Below are positions 26,667 through 35,552 of a stretch of DNA of 64,000 nt, piece by piece. The notes beneath the pieces are model-generated. The model was not told the origin of the DNA. It searched no databases and worked only from the letters and a program-made list of their open reading frames with translations. The stretch is taken from contig CATOSB010000002.1 of NCBI GenBank assembly GCA_951812305.1, positions 930,001-994,000 on the forward strand. The letters run 5' to 3'. This DNA comes from an uncultured Paracoccaceae bacterium. GTDB lineage: Bacteria; Pseudomonadota; Alphaproteobacteria; Rhodobacterales; Rhodobacteraceae. Positions within the stretch are counted from its first letter, which is position 1. Each line of letters starts with the position of its first letter. The position numbers and the translations under genes are program-made.

Positions 26667-27682
26667 CTAACTTCCGGCACAAACCTCTGCCGCCGCCGCC
26701 AAACCACCGTCTCCAAACGGAATATCCAGCGCCCGCATCCCGGCCTCCATCGCGCCAAGAACGCCCAGCACCATATGCGCATTCACATGGCCCATATGGC
26801 CGATGCGGAAGTAGCCTTCCGAATTCGGGTCGTCCTCGGTCTCCATGCCCAGCCCGATGCCCAACGTGACCCCGGCATTCTCTGACAGCCAAGACCGCAA
26901 CCGCGCGCCATGCGGTTTGCCGATCGTCACAGACGTCACGGCGCGAGAGCGCAGCGCGGCGTCTGCGATGTTCAGCTCCATCGGTCCGCCCTTGCCCCAG
27001 GCTTCTACCGCTGCCCAAACAGCATGGGCCAGAATATCATGCCGCTTCCAGACGTTTTCCAACCCTTCGGCGAGGATCATATCCAGCGCCTGTCGCTGGC
27101 CATACAGGTGATGCGTCGGCGCGGTGCCGCCGAAAAACTGATAGAAGATGTCAGGCCGCGCGCGCGGGCGCCAATCCCAATAGGAACTGACGCAATCCGC
27201 GTTCTCACGAACTGCATCCGCACGGTCGTTGAAAAACACGTAAGACATACCTGCCGGCACCATCAGCCCCTTCTGACAAGCCGCGACCACAACATCTACG
27301 CCCCAGGCGTCCATCTCAAAGTGGTCACAGGCCAGCGAGGCGATGCAATCGGCCATCAGCAAAGCCGGATGGCCAAGCCGGTCCAGACAGGTGCGCAAAG
27401 ACTTCACGTCGTTCAGAACCGAAGACGACGTATCCACCTGGGTCATCAGCACGGATTTGAACGCGTGTTCCTTGTCTGCCGCCAAGGCGTCCGTGACGCG
27501 GCCAATATCGATGGTGGCAGAGCGGCCAAAGTCAATCACCTCGCAGTCGATGCCCATCGCCGCGGCCATCTGCGCCCAGCCAATCCCAAAGCGCCCGGTC
27601 GCCAGAACCAGCACACGGTCGCCACGCGAATGCGTGTTGGCCAATGCCGCCTCCCACGCGCCGTGCCCATTGGCGATATAGA
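26667..27682 (-). pseudogene. Alanine/serine-glyoxylate aminotransferase, 3' part (split by IS66)
   Basis: The larger piece of a class V PLP aminotransferase. It has the PLP lysine in VVAACQKGLMVPAG, the GRFG loop, HHLYGQRQAL and the C-terminal EGYFRIGHMGH block typical of serine/alanine-glyoxylate transaminases. Across IS66 copy 2 the frame joins the 5' part exactly once one GATATAGA copy is removed (GHLAIYI-ANGHGAWEAAL). Translation of this part alone would lack the first 60-odd residues, including part of the active site. The enzyme normally turns glyoxylate into glycine in serine-cycle or photorespiration-like metabolism. Confidence 0.92.
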
Positions 27683-29283
27683 GTAACTCCCAAGCACCCT
27701 GTCCGATAGGGTTGCGGGGTTTTGTTCCGTCAGAGCCGTGCGATGATCTGAGGTGGTGACAGGGTCAGGATTTCCAGGATGTTGAACCGGTGTTTTCTGG
27801 CCGTCGAGATGACGGACCTGATGTCGGCGAAGACCCGCGCGCCCTCGAGGGTGCGGAAGGTGCCCGAGATTTTCATGCGCAGCTTCATCATGCGCAGGTC
27901 CTGTTCGGCCTGATTGTTTGTGAATGGGACCGCGAAGTCGGCGATGAATCGCAAAACGTCATCGCGGTAGTCACGCAGGCGGAGGAGCAGGTTGTGGCCT
28001 GGCCGCCTGGCTTTTCGGCCGCGGGTGCCGGGGCTTTTGGCCAGCGGGGGCTGGCGTTCGTGGAAGGCGAGCCCCTTGGCGAGGATCGCCATGTATCTGG
28101 TGACTATACCCTGGCGAACCAGTTCCGGGAGTTCGGTCTCGCCTTGATCCTGAGCCGCGCATCTGAGCTGATTGGCGCTATGAAGCACTGCGCTCATCTC
28201 CGTCGCCCAAGGCTCTTTTTCGATCTCTTCGATGGCCTTGAGTTCGCGCAAGTGATGCGCCCCGCAGAGGGCGTGGGCGTCCACTCCGCTCATATGGGCG
28301 TAGTAGGGTTTCCAGTGATCATGAATGATCGTCCCGCCGGTCAGGAAGGTTGGAACAGCACCGCGTTTGGCGCTGATGCGGTAATGGGTGAAGGCGGTAT
28401 CGCAGATCGTGTGCAGCCAGTGCAGCTTGCCGGCAACACGAAGTCCGGTCTCGTCCAGATGCCGAACGCCGCCTTCGGCAAGCCGGGCGAGAATGTGTTC
28501 AACCACGACACCCATCTTATTTGCCGCGCCGCGCGTCCAGTTGGTCACGCTGGCCGCGCACAAGCTGGTGGCCCCAAACAGGTCGCGCATAAGCTGGCAG
28601 ACCCGATCCTCGGGTATCAGCTGCTGAACATTGCAATAGACCGCCACTGCCCGCATGCGCGTGCCATATTGCACATGCGCGGCCACGCCATCGGGAAAGC
28701 CAGCCGTCGTCGTGGCTCGACAATGGTCGCAACAATAAACCGCCGCCTGATGCTCGGTGACCTCCAGGCGTGGCGCAGGCAAGTCGAACACCTGACGCTT
28801 CTCGATCCCTTTCACCATCTCCGCCGTCAGGGCGCTCTGACAGGCGCTGCAATGCGTCGCCTCATGCCGTTCGACAAAGTCGGGTGTTGACGTCTGGCGC
28901 AGGGTGTCGCCCCGGTGGCCAACTTGGCCGCCACTTTTCTTTCCGGATTTGCCACGCAGGCTGCGCGGGGCTGGCTTCTTCAGGCCATCACTTGAAGGGG
29001 GCTTGCTGCTATTGCTGCTGTTCTTGGCCAACTGTCGGCGCAGGTCCGTGATCTCTTCCGCCATGCTCGCCAACGCAGCTTCAAGCTCAGCGATCCGACG
29101 CAGAGCCGTGGCGAGAAGTTGTTCAAGGGCGGCAACCTGATCCATCCCACCACTGATTCAGAGAAATCAACCCGGCGCCACAGAATTCAGACAAGAAAGA
29201 AAAAAAACACGCGCAAAATGGCAAATTCGACTCACCATAAAACTGACAATAACACTCAAACGTGGGGGGTGCTTGGGAGTTAC
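27683..29283 (-). mobile_element. IS66-family element, copy 2 (1601 bp), inside an aminotransferase gene
   Basis: Same ends as copy 1, with the 8-bp duplication GATATAGA at 27675-27682 and 29284-29291. It lies in the same orientation as the gene it splits. Confidence 0.95.
27730..29145 (-). CDS. IS66-family transposase (copy 2)
   Basis: 471 residues, identical at the protein level to copy 1 (SDGLKK and ERQPPLAK are kept). At the nucleotide level it shares a silent change with copy 3 (GACTATACC rather than GACGATACC near 28104), so copies 2 and 3 are closer to each other at that site. Confidence 0.95.
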   Translation of the reverse strand: MDQVAALEQLLATALRRIAELEAALASMAEEITDLRRQLAKNSSNSSKPPSSDGLKKPAPRSLRGKSGKKSGGQVGHRGDTLRQTSTPDFVERHEATHCSACQSALTAEMVKGIEKRQVFDLPAPRLEVTEHQAAVYCCDHCRATTTAGFPDGVAAHVQYGTRMRAVAVYCNVQQLIPEDRVCQLMRDLFGATSLCAASVTNWTRGAANKMGVVVEHILARLAEGGVRHLDETGLRVAGKLHWLHTICDTAFTHYRISAKRGAVPTFLTGGTIIHDHWKPYYAHMSGVDAHALCGAHHLRELKAIEEIEKEPWATEMSAVLHSANQLRCAAQDQGETELPELVRQGIVTRYMAILAKGLAFHERQPPLAKSPGTRGRKARRPGHNLLLRLRDYRDDVLRFIADFAVPFTNNQAEQDLRMMKLRMKISGTFRTLEGARVFADIRSVISTARKHRFNILEILTLSPPQIIARL

Positions 29284-29472
29284 GATATAGATTGCCAAAT
29301 GACCATCCGTATGCGCCACCGCCTTCAGGTCACGCACGATGCCCGGAACCATATCGACCAACTCGCCCTCATAGATATTGGGGCTGGGGCGGTGCATCGC
29401 CTGCAAAACCTCATCCGGGGCCGCAGAAGGGCCGGGAATGGCAAGGTAATGGTGTCCGTTTCCAAGTGTCAT
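29284..29472 (-). pseudogene. Alanine/serine-glyoxylate aminotransferase, 5' part
   Basis: Encodes the first 63 residues, MTLGNGHHYLAIPGPSAAPDEVLQAMHR onward (PGPS is the conserved N-terminal loop of this class), then runs into IS66 copy 2. In the present arrangement the frame continues into the IS end for about 40 residues and stops at 29167. It is the start of the gene continued at 27682. Confidence 0.92.
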
Positions 29473-29605
29473 GCGGGCTCTCCGGGGGTTTTCTTGGCCG
29501 AATTGCTACGCCTGCCGACACGCGGCGTCAATCGCGCGTATGGCTTGTGGGAACGGTGCATTCAGACTAGATAGCCCCCGGACGACGCCTAACTTAAGGT
29601 TGAGG

Positions 29606-30289
29606 ATGCTGCGCCCGTTTTTCCAGCGCATTCACGAAATTGAACGCGATTTTTCGCGCTCTTTCGGCACGGACATTTCCACGCCGAAACGGCGGCGGGG
29701 GGCGTGGTGGCATTTCTATCTGTCCGATCACGGGCTTTTGCGCGGTCTTTGGACCAATCAGGAAGAAATCGCGCCCGGTGTCTGGCGGTCGAACCAACCC
29801 TCGCCTAAGCGCCTGAAACGCTTGCACGATATGGGCATCCGCACAATTTTGAACCTGCGGGGCTGGGATTACTTCAGTCATTATCTGTTTGAAAAAGAAA
29901 CCTGCGAAACGCTTGGGATGGAGCTGGTTGATCACAAGATCTATGCCCGCCATCTGGTCGCACGGGACCAGTTCATGGCGCTGTTTGAGATATTTGACCG
30001 ACTGGAAAAACCGTTTCTTTTGCATTGCAAGTCGGGCGCGGATCGGGCCGGGCTGGCCTCTGCCTTGTGGCTTCTGGACAAGGAAGGCGCGACGCTGGAA
30101 CAGGCGAAAAAGATGCTGTCGTTGCGCTATGTCCATTTGAAATGGACAAAAACCGGGTTGATGGATCACGTGCTGGAGGAATACGAGCCGTTCGCGCCGA
30201 TGCCGATCCGGGAATGGTTTGCCAAGCATTATGATCACCTTGAACTGACCGCATCGTTTGAGGCAAAAAAGCGCGGGGCCGCGTCGTGA
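29606..30289 (+). CDS. Tyrosine/dual-specificity phosphatase-like protein
   Basis: 227 residues. The Cys-phosphatase loop HCKSGADRAG (H140, C141, R147) fits HCx5R. GVWRSNQPSPKRLKRLHDMGIRTILNLRG upstream is the usual N-terminal block of this DSP-like family. The ATG at 29606 was chosen for the conserved start and the GGTTGAGG before it. Its stop overlaps the GTG of the ABC exporter (GTGA), so the two are coupled; the phosphatase may act on a lipid or sugar phosphate linked to that export. That is inference. Confidence 0.87.
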   Translation: MLRPFFQRIHEIERDFSRSFGTDISTPKRRRGAWWHFYLSDHGLLRGLWTNQEEIAPGVWRSNQPSPKRLKRLHDMGIRTILNLRGWDYFSHYLFEKETCETLGMELVDHKIYARHLVARDQFMALFEIFDRLEKPFLLHCKSGADRAGLASALWLLDKEGATLEQAKKMLSLRYVHLKWTKTGLMDHVLEEYEPFAPMPIREWFAKHYDHLELTASFEAKKRGAAS

Positions 30290-32010
30290 ATGACGGGCTC
30301 GTTCGTTGGCTGTGGCGCGATTACCTGCGGCGTCACCTGCCGCTTTTGTTCGTTGCTTTCATCCTGATGGCGCTTGAAGGCGGGATGCTCGGCCTCCTGT
30401 CGTGGATCATCAAACCAATGTTCGATCAGGTTTTTGTCGCTGGCGACCGTGGCGCGATCATCTGGGTCGCATTGGGTGTATTCGGCATCTTCATGGTGCG
30501 CGCACTGGCGGGGTTCGGTAATCGCGTTCTGATGTCTGCCGTCGGGCAGAAGGTCTCTGCCGCGCTGCAATCCGACTTGCTTCGCCACATGTTGCGGCTG
30601 GATTCAGCTTTTTTTCAGGAAAACGCGCCCGGTGTTCTGATTGAGCGGGTGCGCGGCGACACAATGGCCGTGTCCACCGTCTGGCACACGGTGCTTGGCG
30701 CGTTGGGGCGCGATGTGGTGGCACTTTTGTCCCTGTTCGCGGTCGCTCTGTCGATTGACTGGGTCTGGACGCTCATCGCGGTTGCCGCCGCGCCGGTTCT
30801 GATGGGGCCGATGGTGATCCTGCAACGCTGGGTGCGCAACAACGCGCGCCACGGGCGCGAGGTCGCGGCCAATCTGGCAACGCGGCTGGATGAAAGCTTT
30901 CACGGCATCGACACGATCAAGCTGAACGCGATTGAGGATTACGAAACCAAACGCTTTGACACCGCGCTGGCCCGCTATGTCCGCGCGCTGATCAGGACCG
31001 AGGCCAGCCATGCTGGCATCCCTGCGATCATGGATGTCGTTGCCGCCGTGGGGTTCCTGGGCGTACTGAGTTATGGCGGGTTGCAGATCATCGAAGGCGA
31101 CAAGACGGTGGGCGAATTCATGTCGTTTTTCACGGCAATGGCGCTGGTCTTTGAACCCCTGCGCCGGATAGGCAATGTCGCGGGAACATGGCAGGCCGCA
31201 ATGGCCTCGCTGGAGCGGCTTTACGCGGTGTTTCTGGAACAACCCTCAATCACGGACCCGAAAACACCTCTGCCCCCGCCTGCGGAGCCGGGTAAGGCCG
31301 ATGTGGTTCTGAATGCCGTGACATTTGCCTATGATGACGCGCCGGTATTGCGCGAGACGTCCTTTGTGGCTGAGGCCGGGAAGACCACCGCGCTGGTCGG
31401 GGCGTCTGGCGCGGGTAAGTCCACAGTGTTTCGCATTCTGACACGGCTTGCAGACCCGCAGGAGGGCACCGCCAGCGTTGGCGGCATCGGGATTTGCGAT
31501 ATGTCATTGTCGGGCCTCCGGGACATGTTCGCCGTGGTCACACAGGATGCGCAGATGTTCGACGAAAGCATTCGTCAGAACGTTGTTCTGACACAGGACG
31601 CAGAGCGGTTGGCAGAGGCGCTGGACGCCGCCCATGTATCTGACTTTTTGCCGCAGCTGGCCGAGGGTGCGGATACCCGCGCCGGACCGCGTGGATCATC
31701 CCTGTCGGGTGGTCAGCGCCAAAGGGTCGCGATTGCACGGGCCGTTTTGCGCGATGCACCGATCCTGCTGCTGGACGAGGCAACATCGGCTCTTGATGCG
31801 CAGTCAGAGGCGCTGGTTCAGGATGCGCTGGACCGGCTGGCGCAGGGTCGCACAACGATTGTGATTGCCCACCGGCTGGCCACAATTCGCCGTGCTGACA
31901 AGATCGTAGTGATGGACCGGGGCCGCGTGGTCGAGGAAGGCACGCATGAGGCGCTGATCAAGAAGGATGGCTACTACGCGCAGCTTTATGCGTTGCAGTT
32001 TGATGAGTAG
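30286..32010 (+). CDS. ABC exporter (MsbA-like, fused membrane and ATPase domains)
   Basis: 574 residues. A six-helix exporter membrane domain occupies about 1-315. The ATPase domain has Walker A GASGAGKST (about 372-380), the Q-loop TQDAQMF, signature LSGGQRQR, Walker B ILLLDEATSALD and the H-loop IAHRLATI. Half-transporters like this work as homodimers; MsbA relatives flip lipid A, and others export drugs or lipids. The coupling to a phosphatase-like gene and the nearby glycosyltransferase suggest an envelope-lipid substrate, not proven. Confidence 0.9.
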   Translation: MNDGLVRWLWRDYLRRHLPLLFVAFILMALEGGMLGLLSWIIKPMFDQVFVAGDRGAIIWVALGVFGIFMVRALAGFGNRVLMSAVGQKVSAALQSDLLRHMLRLDSAFFQENAPGVLIERVRGDTMAVSTVWHTVLGALGRDVVALLSLFAVALSIDWVWTLIAVAAAPVLMGPMVILQRWVRNNARHGREVAANLATRLDESFHGIDTIKLNAIEDYETKRFDTALARYVRALIRTEASHAGIPAIMDVVAAVGFLGVLSYGGLQIIEGDKTVGEFMSFFTAMALVFEPLRRIGNVAGTWQAAMASLERLYAVFLEQPSITDPKTPLPPPAEPGKADVVLNAVTFAYDDAPVLRETSFVAEAGKTTALVGASGAGKSTVFRILTRLADPQEGTASVGGIGICDMSLSGLRDMFAVVTQDAQMFDESIRQNVVLTQDAERLAEALDAAHVSDFLPQLAEGADTRAGPRGSSLSGGQRQRVAIARAVLRDAPILLLDEATSALDAQSEALVQDALDRLAQGRTTIVIAHRLATIRRADKIVVMDRGRVVEEGTHEALIKKDGYYAQLYALQFDE

Positions 32011-32312
32011 ATTATCGGACGAGGCGAGTTTAAATTGAGCGTCTGTTAATGGCCTGAAGCGGGCATTGTGCGCTTGCGCCCTTCGCGCGGAATCAAGCCG
32101 CAGGCGCCGCGCAATCGCCTGCCCGTCCCCACGGGCTGGCGATTTTGTGAGGTCGCGCGCGCCATTGAATTCGCGCGGACTTTGCTGGCATAAAGTTCTT
32201 CGTCACGACGTCGCATCGCAACCCCACGGGCAGGCAATCGCGCGTCTTGTCTCTTGAACCACGAGTGTCCGCTTCAGGACCAATAAAACCCTTAATATAC
32301 ACAAGACCCGCC
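32011..32312. other. 302-bp convergent gap holding dispersed repeat copy C
   Basis: Lies between the 3' ends of the ABC exporter and glycosyltransferase genes. Almost two thirds is repeat copy C; nothing else was recognised. Confidence 0.6.
32077..32259 (-). repeat. Dispersed self-complementary repeat, copy C
   Basis: Minus-strand copy of about 183 bp, closest to copy A: it shares CAAGAGACAAGACGCGCGAT at one end and CTTGATTCCGCGCGAAGGG at the other. The end blocks can pair through most of 18 positions, with G-U type substitutions where copy A has other bases. Confidence 0.8.
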
Positions 32313-33002
32313 CTATTCAGATGCCCGATAATTCCGCGCCAGCATTTTGGGGTCCGCCCCCAGAAAGAACCGCGTCAGGGTCAGCAGATTGCGCCCGCCG
32401 CGCTGCAACCAACCATCCAGGATATACCGCGCCGCGCTGGTGGTCGCGGTGGCTTGTAGCCGTCGAAGTCGTCCGCGCAACGCCCTTGCAATGACAACAT
32501 CCTCCATCAGCGGAATATCCGCGTAACCGCCGATCTGGTCGTAAAGTGCGCGCGGTATGAGCAATCCCTGATCGCCATAGGGCAGCCCGAATACCCGAGA
32601 CCGAAGATTGGCCCATCCGGCGACGAATGACGGTGCCAGACCTTTCACATCAAAGGCGAGACGGAAATAACCCGCCGCATCCGGGTGTTCTGCCATGTGC
32701 CGCAGAACGGCATCTGACCATCCGTTCGCCAATTGCGTGTCGGCGTGCAGCACCAGAACCCACGCGCCAGACGCCCTATCAACCCCGCGCCGCAACTGGC
32801 CGCCGCGCCCTGGCGCGCCATCTATCCAAAGGGCGCCCGCTGTATCGGCGATTTCCTTGGTGGCGTCCACAGAACCGCCATCTGTAACGATCACTTCACG
32901 GATCAGCCCCGCGCTCAACCCTTCACCAAGCGAGCCGAAAGTGGCAGGCAAATACCCGGCCGCGTCAAGAACCGGGATCACAATGGACAAAGCTGCGCGC
33001 AT
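32313..33002 (-). CDS. Family 2 glycosyltransferase (TIGR04283-like)
   Basis: 229 residues. GT-A fold start LSIVIPVLDAAGYLPATF, then EVIVTDGGSVDATKEIA (nucleotide-binding DGGS), LVLHADTQL (the metal-binding DxD-like motif) and PLMEDVVIARALR (catalytic ED). Short cytosolic members with this layout are the TIGR04283 group of unknown acceptor. Convergent with the ABC exporter and divergent from ygfZ by about 60 bp. Confidence 0.88.
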   Translation of the reverse strand: MRAALSIVIPVLDAAGYLPATFGSLGEGLSAGLIREVIVTDGGSVDATKEIADTAGALWIDGAPGRGGQLRRGVDRASGAWVLVLHADTQLANGWSDAVLRHMAEHPDAAGYFRLAFDVKGLAPSFVAGWANLRSRVFGLPYGDQGLLIPRALYDQIGGYADIPLMEDVVIARALRGRLRRLQATATTSAARYILDGWLQRGGRNLLTLTRFFLGADPKMLARNYRASE

Positions 33003-33065
33003 TTCGACCTTTCGCCGGGGATCGCGACACCTATATTACGCCACAGAGCGAGAAAGGAACCGCCA

Positions 33066-33833
33066 ATGCAGGCTGATCTTTGCGATGACCGGCAGATCCT
33101 GCGCGTCACCGGCGCGGATCGGATCGGATTTCTTCAGGGACTGGTCACCAATGATGTGGCCGGTCTGGAAGACGGACTTGTCTATGCTGCGTTGCTGACG
33201 CCGCAGGGCAAGTATCTGGCAGATTTCTTTCTGGTGCCCGGTGATGATGCCGTGCTGATCGACGTGGATGCCGCCCTTGCGCCGGGATTGTTGCAGCGGT
33301 TGACGATGTACAAGCTGCGCGCCGAAGTGGCGATTGAATCCGTCGAACTGCCCGTTTACCGGGGATTGGGCGTTGGCCCCGACGGAAGCTTTGCCGACCC
33401 GCGCAGCGATGCACTCGGCTGGCGGCATTACGGTATGCTTGAGGCCGAACCGGCAAGCGTTGATTGGACTGCTCTGCGCGTTTCGGAAGCAGTGCCGCAA
33501 AGCGGCGTGGAGCTGGTTCCAAATGGCAGCTACATTCTGGAACTCGGGTTTGAACGCCTGAACGGCGTGGATTTCAGGAAGGGTTGCTATGTCGGGCAGG
33601 AAGTGACCGCGCGGATGAAACACAAGACTGAACTGGCCAAGGGGTTGGCAAAAGTGGCCGTTGATGGCGCTGCAGATGTCGGCACCGAGATCACCGCCGC
33701 CGGTAAGCCGGTGGGAACACTTTACACGCAAACTGGAGGGCTGGGCTTGGCCTATCTGCGGTTCAACCGTGTGACCGAAGGAATGATGGCCGGCGCAGCA
33801 GGTATCGCCTTGCTCGGCGACGACGGGATGTAA
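33066..33833 (+). CDS. ygfZ: YgfZ/GcvT-like folate-binding protein
   Basis: 255 residues. The family signature KGCYVGQEVTARM, with its conserved Cys, is near residue 172. The N-terminal GADRIGFLQGLVTNDV block is typical. YgfZ proteins bind tetrahydrofolate and help repair or assemble certain Fe-S enzymes such as MiaB. The start at 33066 follows AAAGGAACC. The upstream part of the open frame overlaps the divergent glycosyltransferase and is not coding. Confidence 0.9.
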   Translation: MQADLCDDRQILRVTGADRIGFLQGLVTNDVAGLEDGLVYAALLTPQGKYLADFFLVPGDDAVLIDVDAALAPGLLQRLTMYKLRAEVAIESVELPVYRGLGVGPDGSFADPRSDALGWRHYGMLEAEPASVDWTALRVSEAVPQSGVELVPNGSYILELGFERLNGVDFRKGCYVGQEVTARMKHKTELAKGLAKVAVDGAADVGTEITAAGKPVGTLYTQTGGLGLAYLRFNRVTEGMMAGAAGIALLGDDGM

Positions 33834-33860
33834 CCTGTCACAATGGCCAGGCACCGAAAT

Positions 33861-33894
33861 GTTTCGCATGCGAAACAATTGACCAAACGGTCAA
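33861..33894. promoter_or_regulatory. Pair of operator-like palindromes upstream of an orphan promoter-like stretch
   Basis: GTTTCGCATGCGAAAC (33861-33876) is a perfect 16-bp palindrome. TTGACCAAACGGTCAA (33879-33894) is a perfect 6-bp inverted repeat with a 4-bp centre, of the kind bound by TetR-family repressors. TTTACA/TTTACG and TTGACA hexamers follow within 50 bp, but no coding region starts downstream. Confidence 0.55.
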
Positions 33895-34043
33895 ATATTT
33901 ACGTTTGTTTACAATAATTTACATTGGTTACTGTTGACATGTCGTGTAAGGCGGAAACGTTTGTCAGCTCCAGCGGGCCTGCTGTCATGTTTTGGCCTGA
34001 ACTGGACGTTCACTCATTTCCCCACAACACAACCTTGTTGGCG

Positions 34044-34196
34044 GCCATCGCCTGCCCGTGGGATGGCGATGCAACATCTCAATGATGCGCTTTACGCCAG
34101 CCAAGTCCGCACGAATTCTAAGGATAGCGCCCAGCCTCACCAAATCGCCAACCCGTGTGGACGGGCAGGCGATGGCCGGGGCGCTGCGCGCTGTTA
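34044..34196 (+). repeat. Dispersed self-complementary repeat, copy D
   Basis: About 150 bp. GCCATCGCCTGCCCGT at the left and ACGGGCAGGCGATGGC at the right are a perfect 16-bp inverted repeat some 100 bp apart. Internal ATCGCC and GGCGAT blocks allow alternative local hairpins. The middle (CGCCAGCCAAGTCCGC, CCAGCCTCACCAAATCGCC) is shared with copies A-C. Confidence 0.8.
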
Positions 34197-34267
34197 ACCC
34201 GGCAGGGGAACATTGAAAGGTCCGTTCTAGGGCCAATTCTTGCCGTTTCCCGTGCCATCAAACCGCC

Positions 34268-34777
34268 CTAAAAAAGCTCTTCAATCGGGTAAACGTGAAG
34301 AAGATAAAGGTAAAAGAAGGCCAGCGAAATGGCCAGAATGACAACACCCAACACGGGCGACGTGACCTTGATGCCTTTTACCGAAAGCTCGACACTGCTT
34401 GCCTCGCCTTCCTCTGTCCCTTCGCCGTCGCGCCGTCGCGCCATGAATTGAAGCCACGAAAAGTAAACGCCCAGCGCGACAACGCCGATGACAACCACGA
34501 AAATTATTTTTGACGACAGCAATTGCCATTCAAACACGGCGCGGCGATGGGCAAAGCCGGTTTCGTGATACCTGTAATATTCCGACAGCGCCGCCTTGAA
34601 TCGTTCCTCCAGTGCTTCATCAAGAACGATGCCCTGTGCAACCTCGGGCGGCCCAAGGCTATCCGCAACACGTTTGGCGATAAAATCGTCGACGTCGGGA
34701 TCGGTGGGAGTTTCATGCGAGTCCGCGAAAGCAGCGGTCGCAAGGAACATCAATGCGATAACCGCGCGCCAGATCAT
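34268..34777 (-). CDS. Exported membrane protein of unknown function
   Basis: 169 residues. Signal peptide (cleavage near FADS, about 18), an acidic N-terminal periplasmic part, then two membrane helices (about 90-112 and 140-163) separated by a charged cytoplasmic loop (ARRRDGEGTEEGEASS). Its ATG overlaps the stop of the LprI-like gene upstream (ATGA), so they form an operon. No known family recognised. Confidence 0.7.
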   Translation of the reverse strand: MIWRAVIALMFLATAAFADSHETPTDPDVDDFIAKRVADSLGPPEVAQGIVLDEALEERFKAALSEYYRYHETGFAHRRAVFEWQLLSSKIIFVVVIGVVALGVYFSWLQFMARRRDGEGTEEGEASSVELSVKGIKVTSPVLGVVILAISLAFFYLYLLHVYPIEELF

Positions 34778-35461
34778 TGCGACAATCCATAAAGATAAAT
34801 CATGGCGTTGATATAAAAATCCATATAGCCGAGGAAATCCGCCGGCTCATGCGGTTCCAGCGCGCTGAATTGCGAGTCAACAAGGATCGTGCTGGCCAGG
34901 GATTTCAGATCTTGCGCAACAAACTGGGATTCCAGCGCATCCGCCCCGGGCAGTTGCGGCACACCGACCGGATTGACCTGCAATGGTGACGCCGAAACGA
35001 TCGCGCCGCCGGGATAGCGGGTGTAATGCTGCCCGGTCGCCGGATCGAACACGTTCACCGCGCCATCGACGCCCGGCGTTTCGATCAGCCCATCGGCCGT
35101 TATGGTGGCATTCACAACCGGCGCGACACTGCCCGGTGGCTGGCCCCAATTGTACAATTCGACAAATCCGGGCGCGGTAGCGGTCGGATATGCACAGGCG
35201 GTCGCGCTCGCACCCGTTCCGGTAGGGCAGCCAGCTTTTGCGTTGCTCGTTGATCAGCCGGGTGCGCAGATCACCAAACAGCGTGTCGCGCTTCGCAAAA
35301 AACGCCGCCTCCATCTCGACATCCAGCGCCTTCAGTGCGGGGGTTCGGCAAATCGCGGTTTCAGTTGCATTCAGGCGGTCAGGATTGGCCCGTTCGCACC
35401 AATGCTGCGCCTGGGCCACGGAGCCGATCAGCACCAGCACGAGTGTTGCGAATATGCGCAT
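34774..35461 (-). pseudogene. LprI/DUF1311-like exported protein with a frameshift
   Basis: It starts at 35461 with a signal peptide (MRIFATLVLVLIGSVAQA). Then comes an LprI/DUF1311-type domain: CERA...ETAIC...LKALDVEM, NEQRKSWLPYRNGC and CISDRYRARI. At the AAA at 35164-35166 (+ strand) one extra base shifts the frame; deleting it gives RYRARIVELYNWGQPPG and continues to 34774 through about 120 more residues. As read, the protein is out of frame after about 99 residues. It is either a recent frameshift or a sequencing error. The second half has no recognised domain. Confidence 0.78.
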
Positions 35462-35552
35462 TGGTTCACCTCCAAAAGCAATAAGGGCATGGTTCGGTTG
35501 AAACAATAGCCCAAGTTTCGCGCTTAACGGAGTCTGGATTTCCTGACCGTGG

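Larger units (their letters stand above)
33834..34267. other. 434-bp convergent gap with operator-like palindromes and repeat copy D
   Basis: Contains two adjacent palindromes (33861-33894) followed by an AT-rich promoter-like stretch to about 33960, then repeat copy D. No gene starts after the promoter-like stretch, so it appears orphaned. Confidence 0.6.

Noticed and set aside
32046..32302. Short open frames within the dispersed repeats (also 19623-19898 and 33934-34236)
   Set aside because: Their peptides follow the repeat sequence in several frames and both strands, which points to sequence repetition rather than coding.
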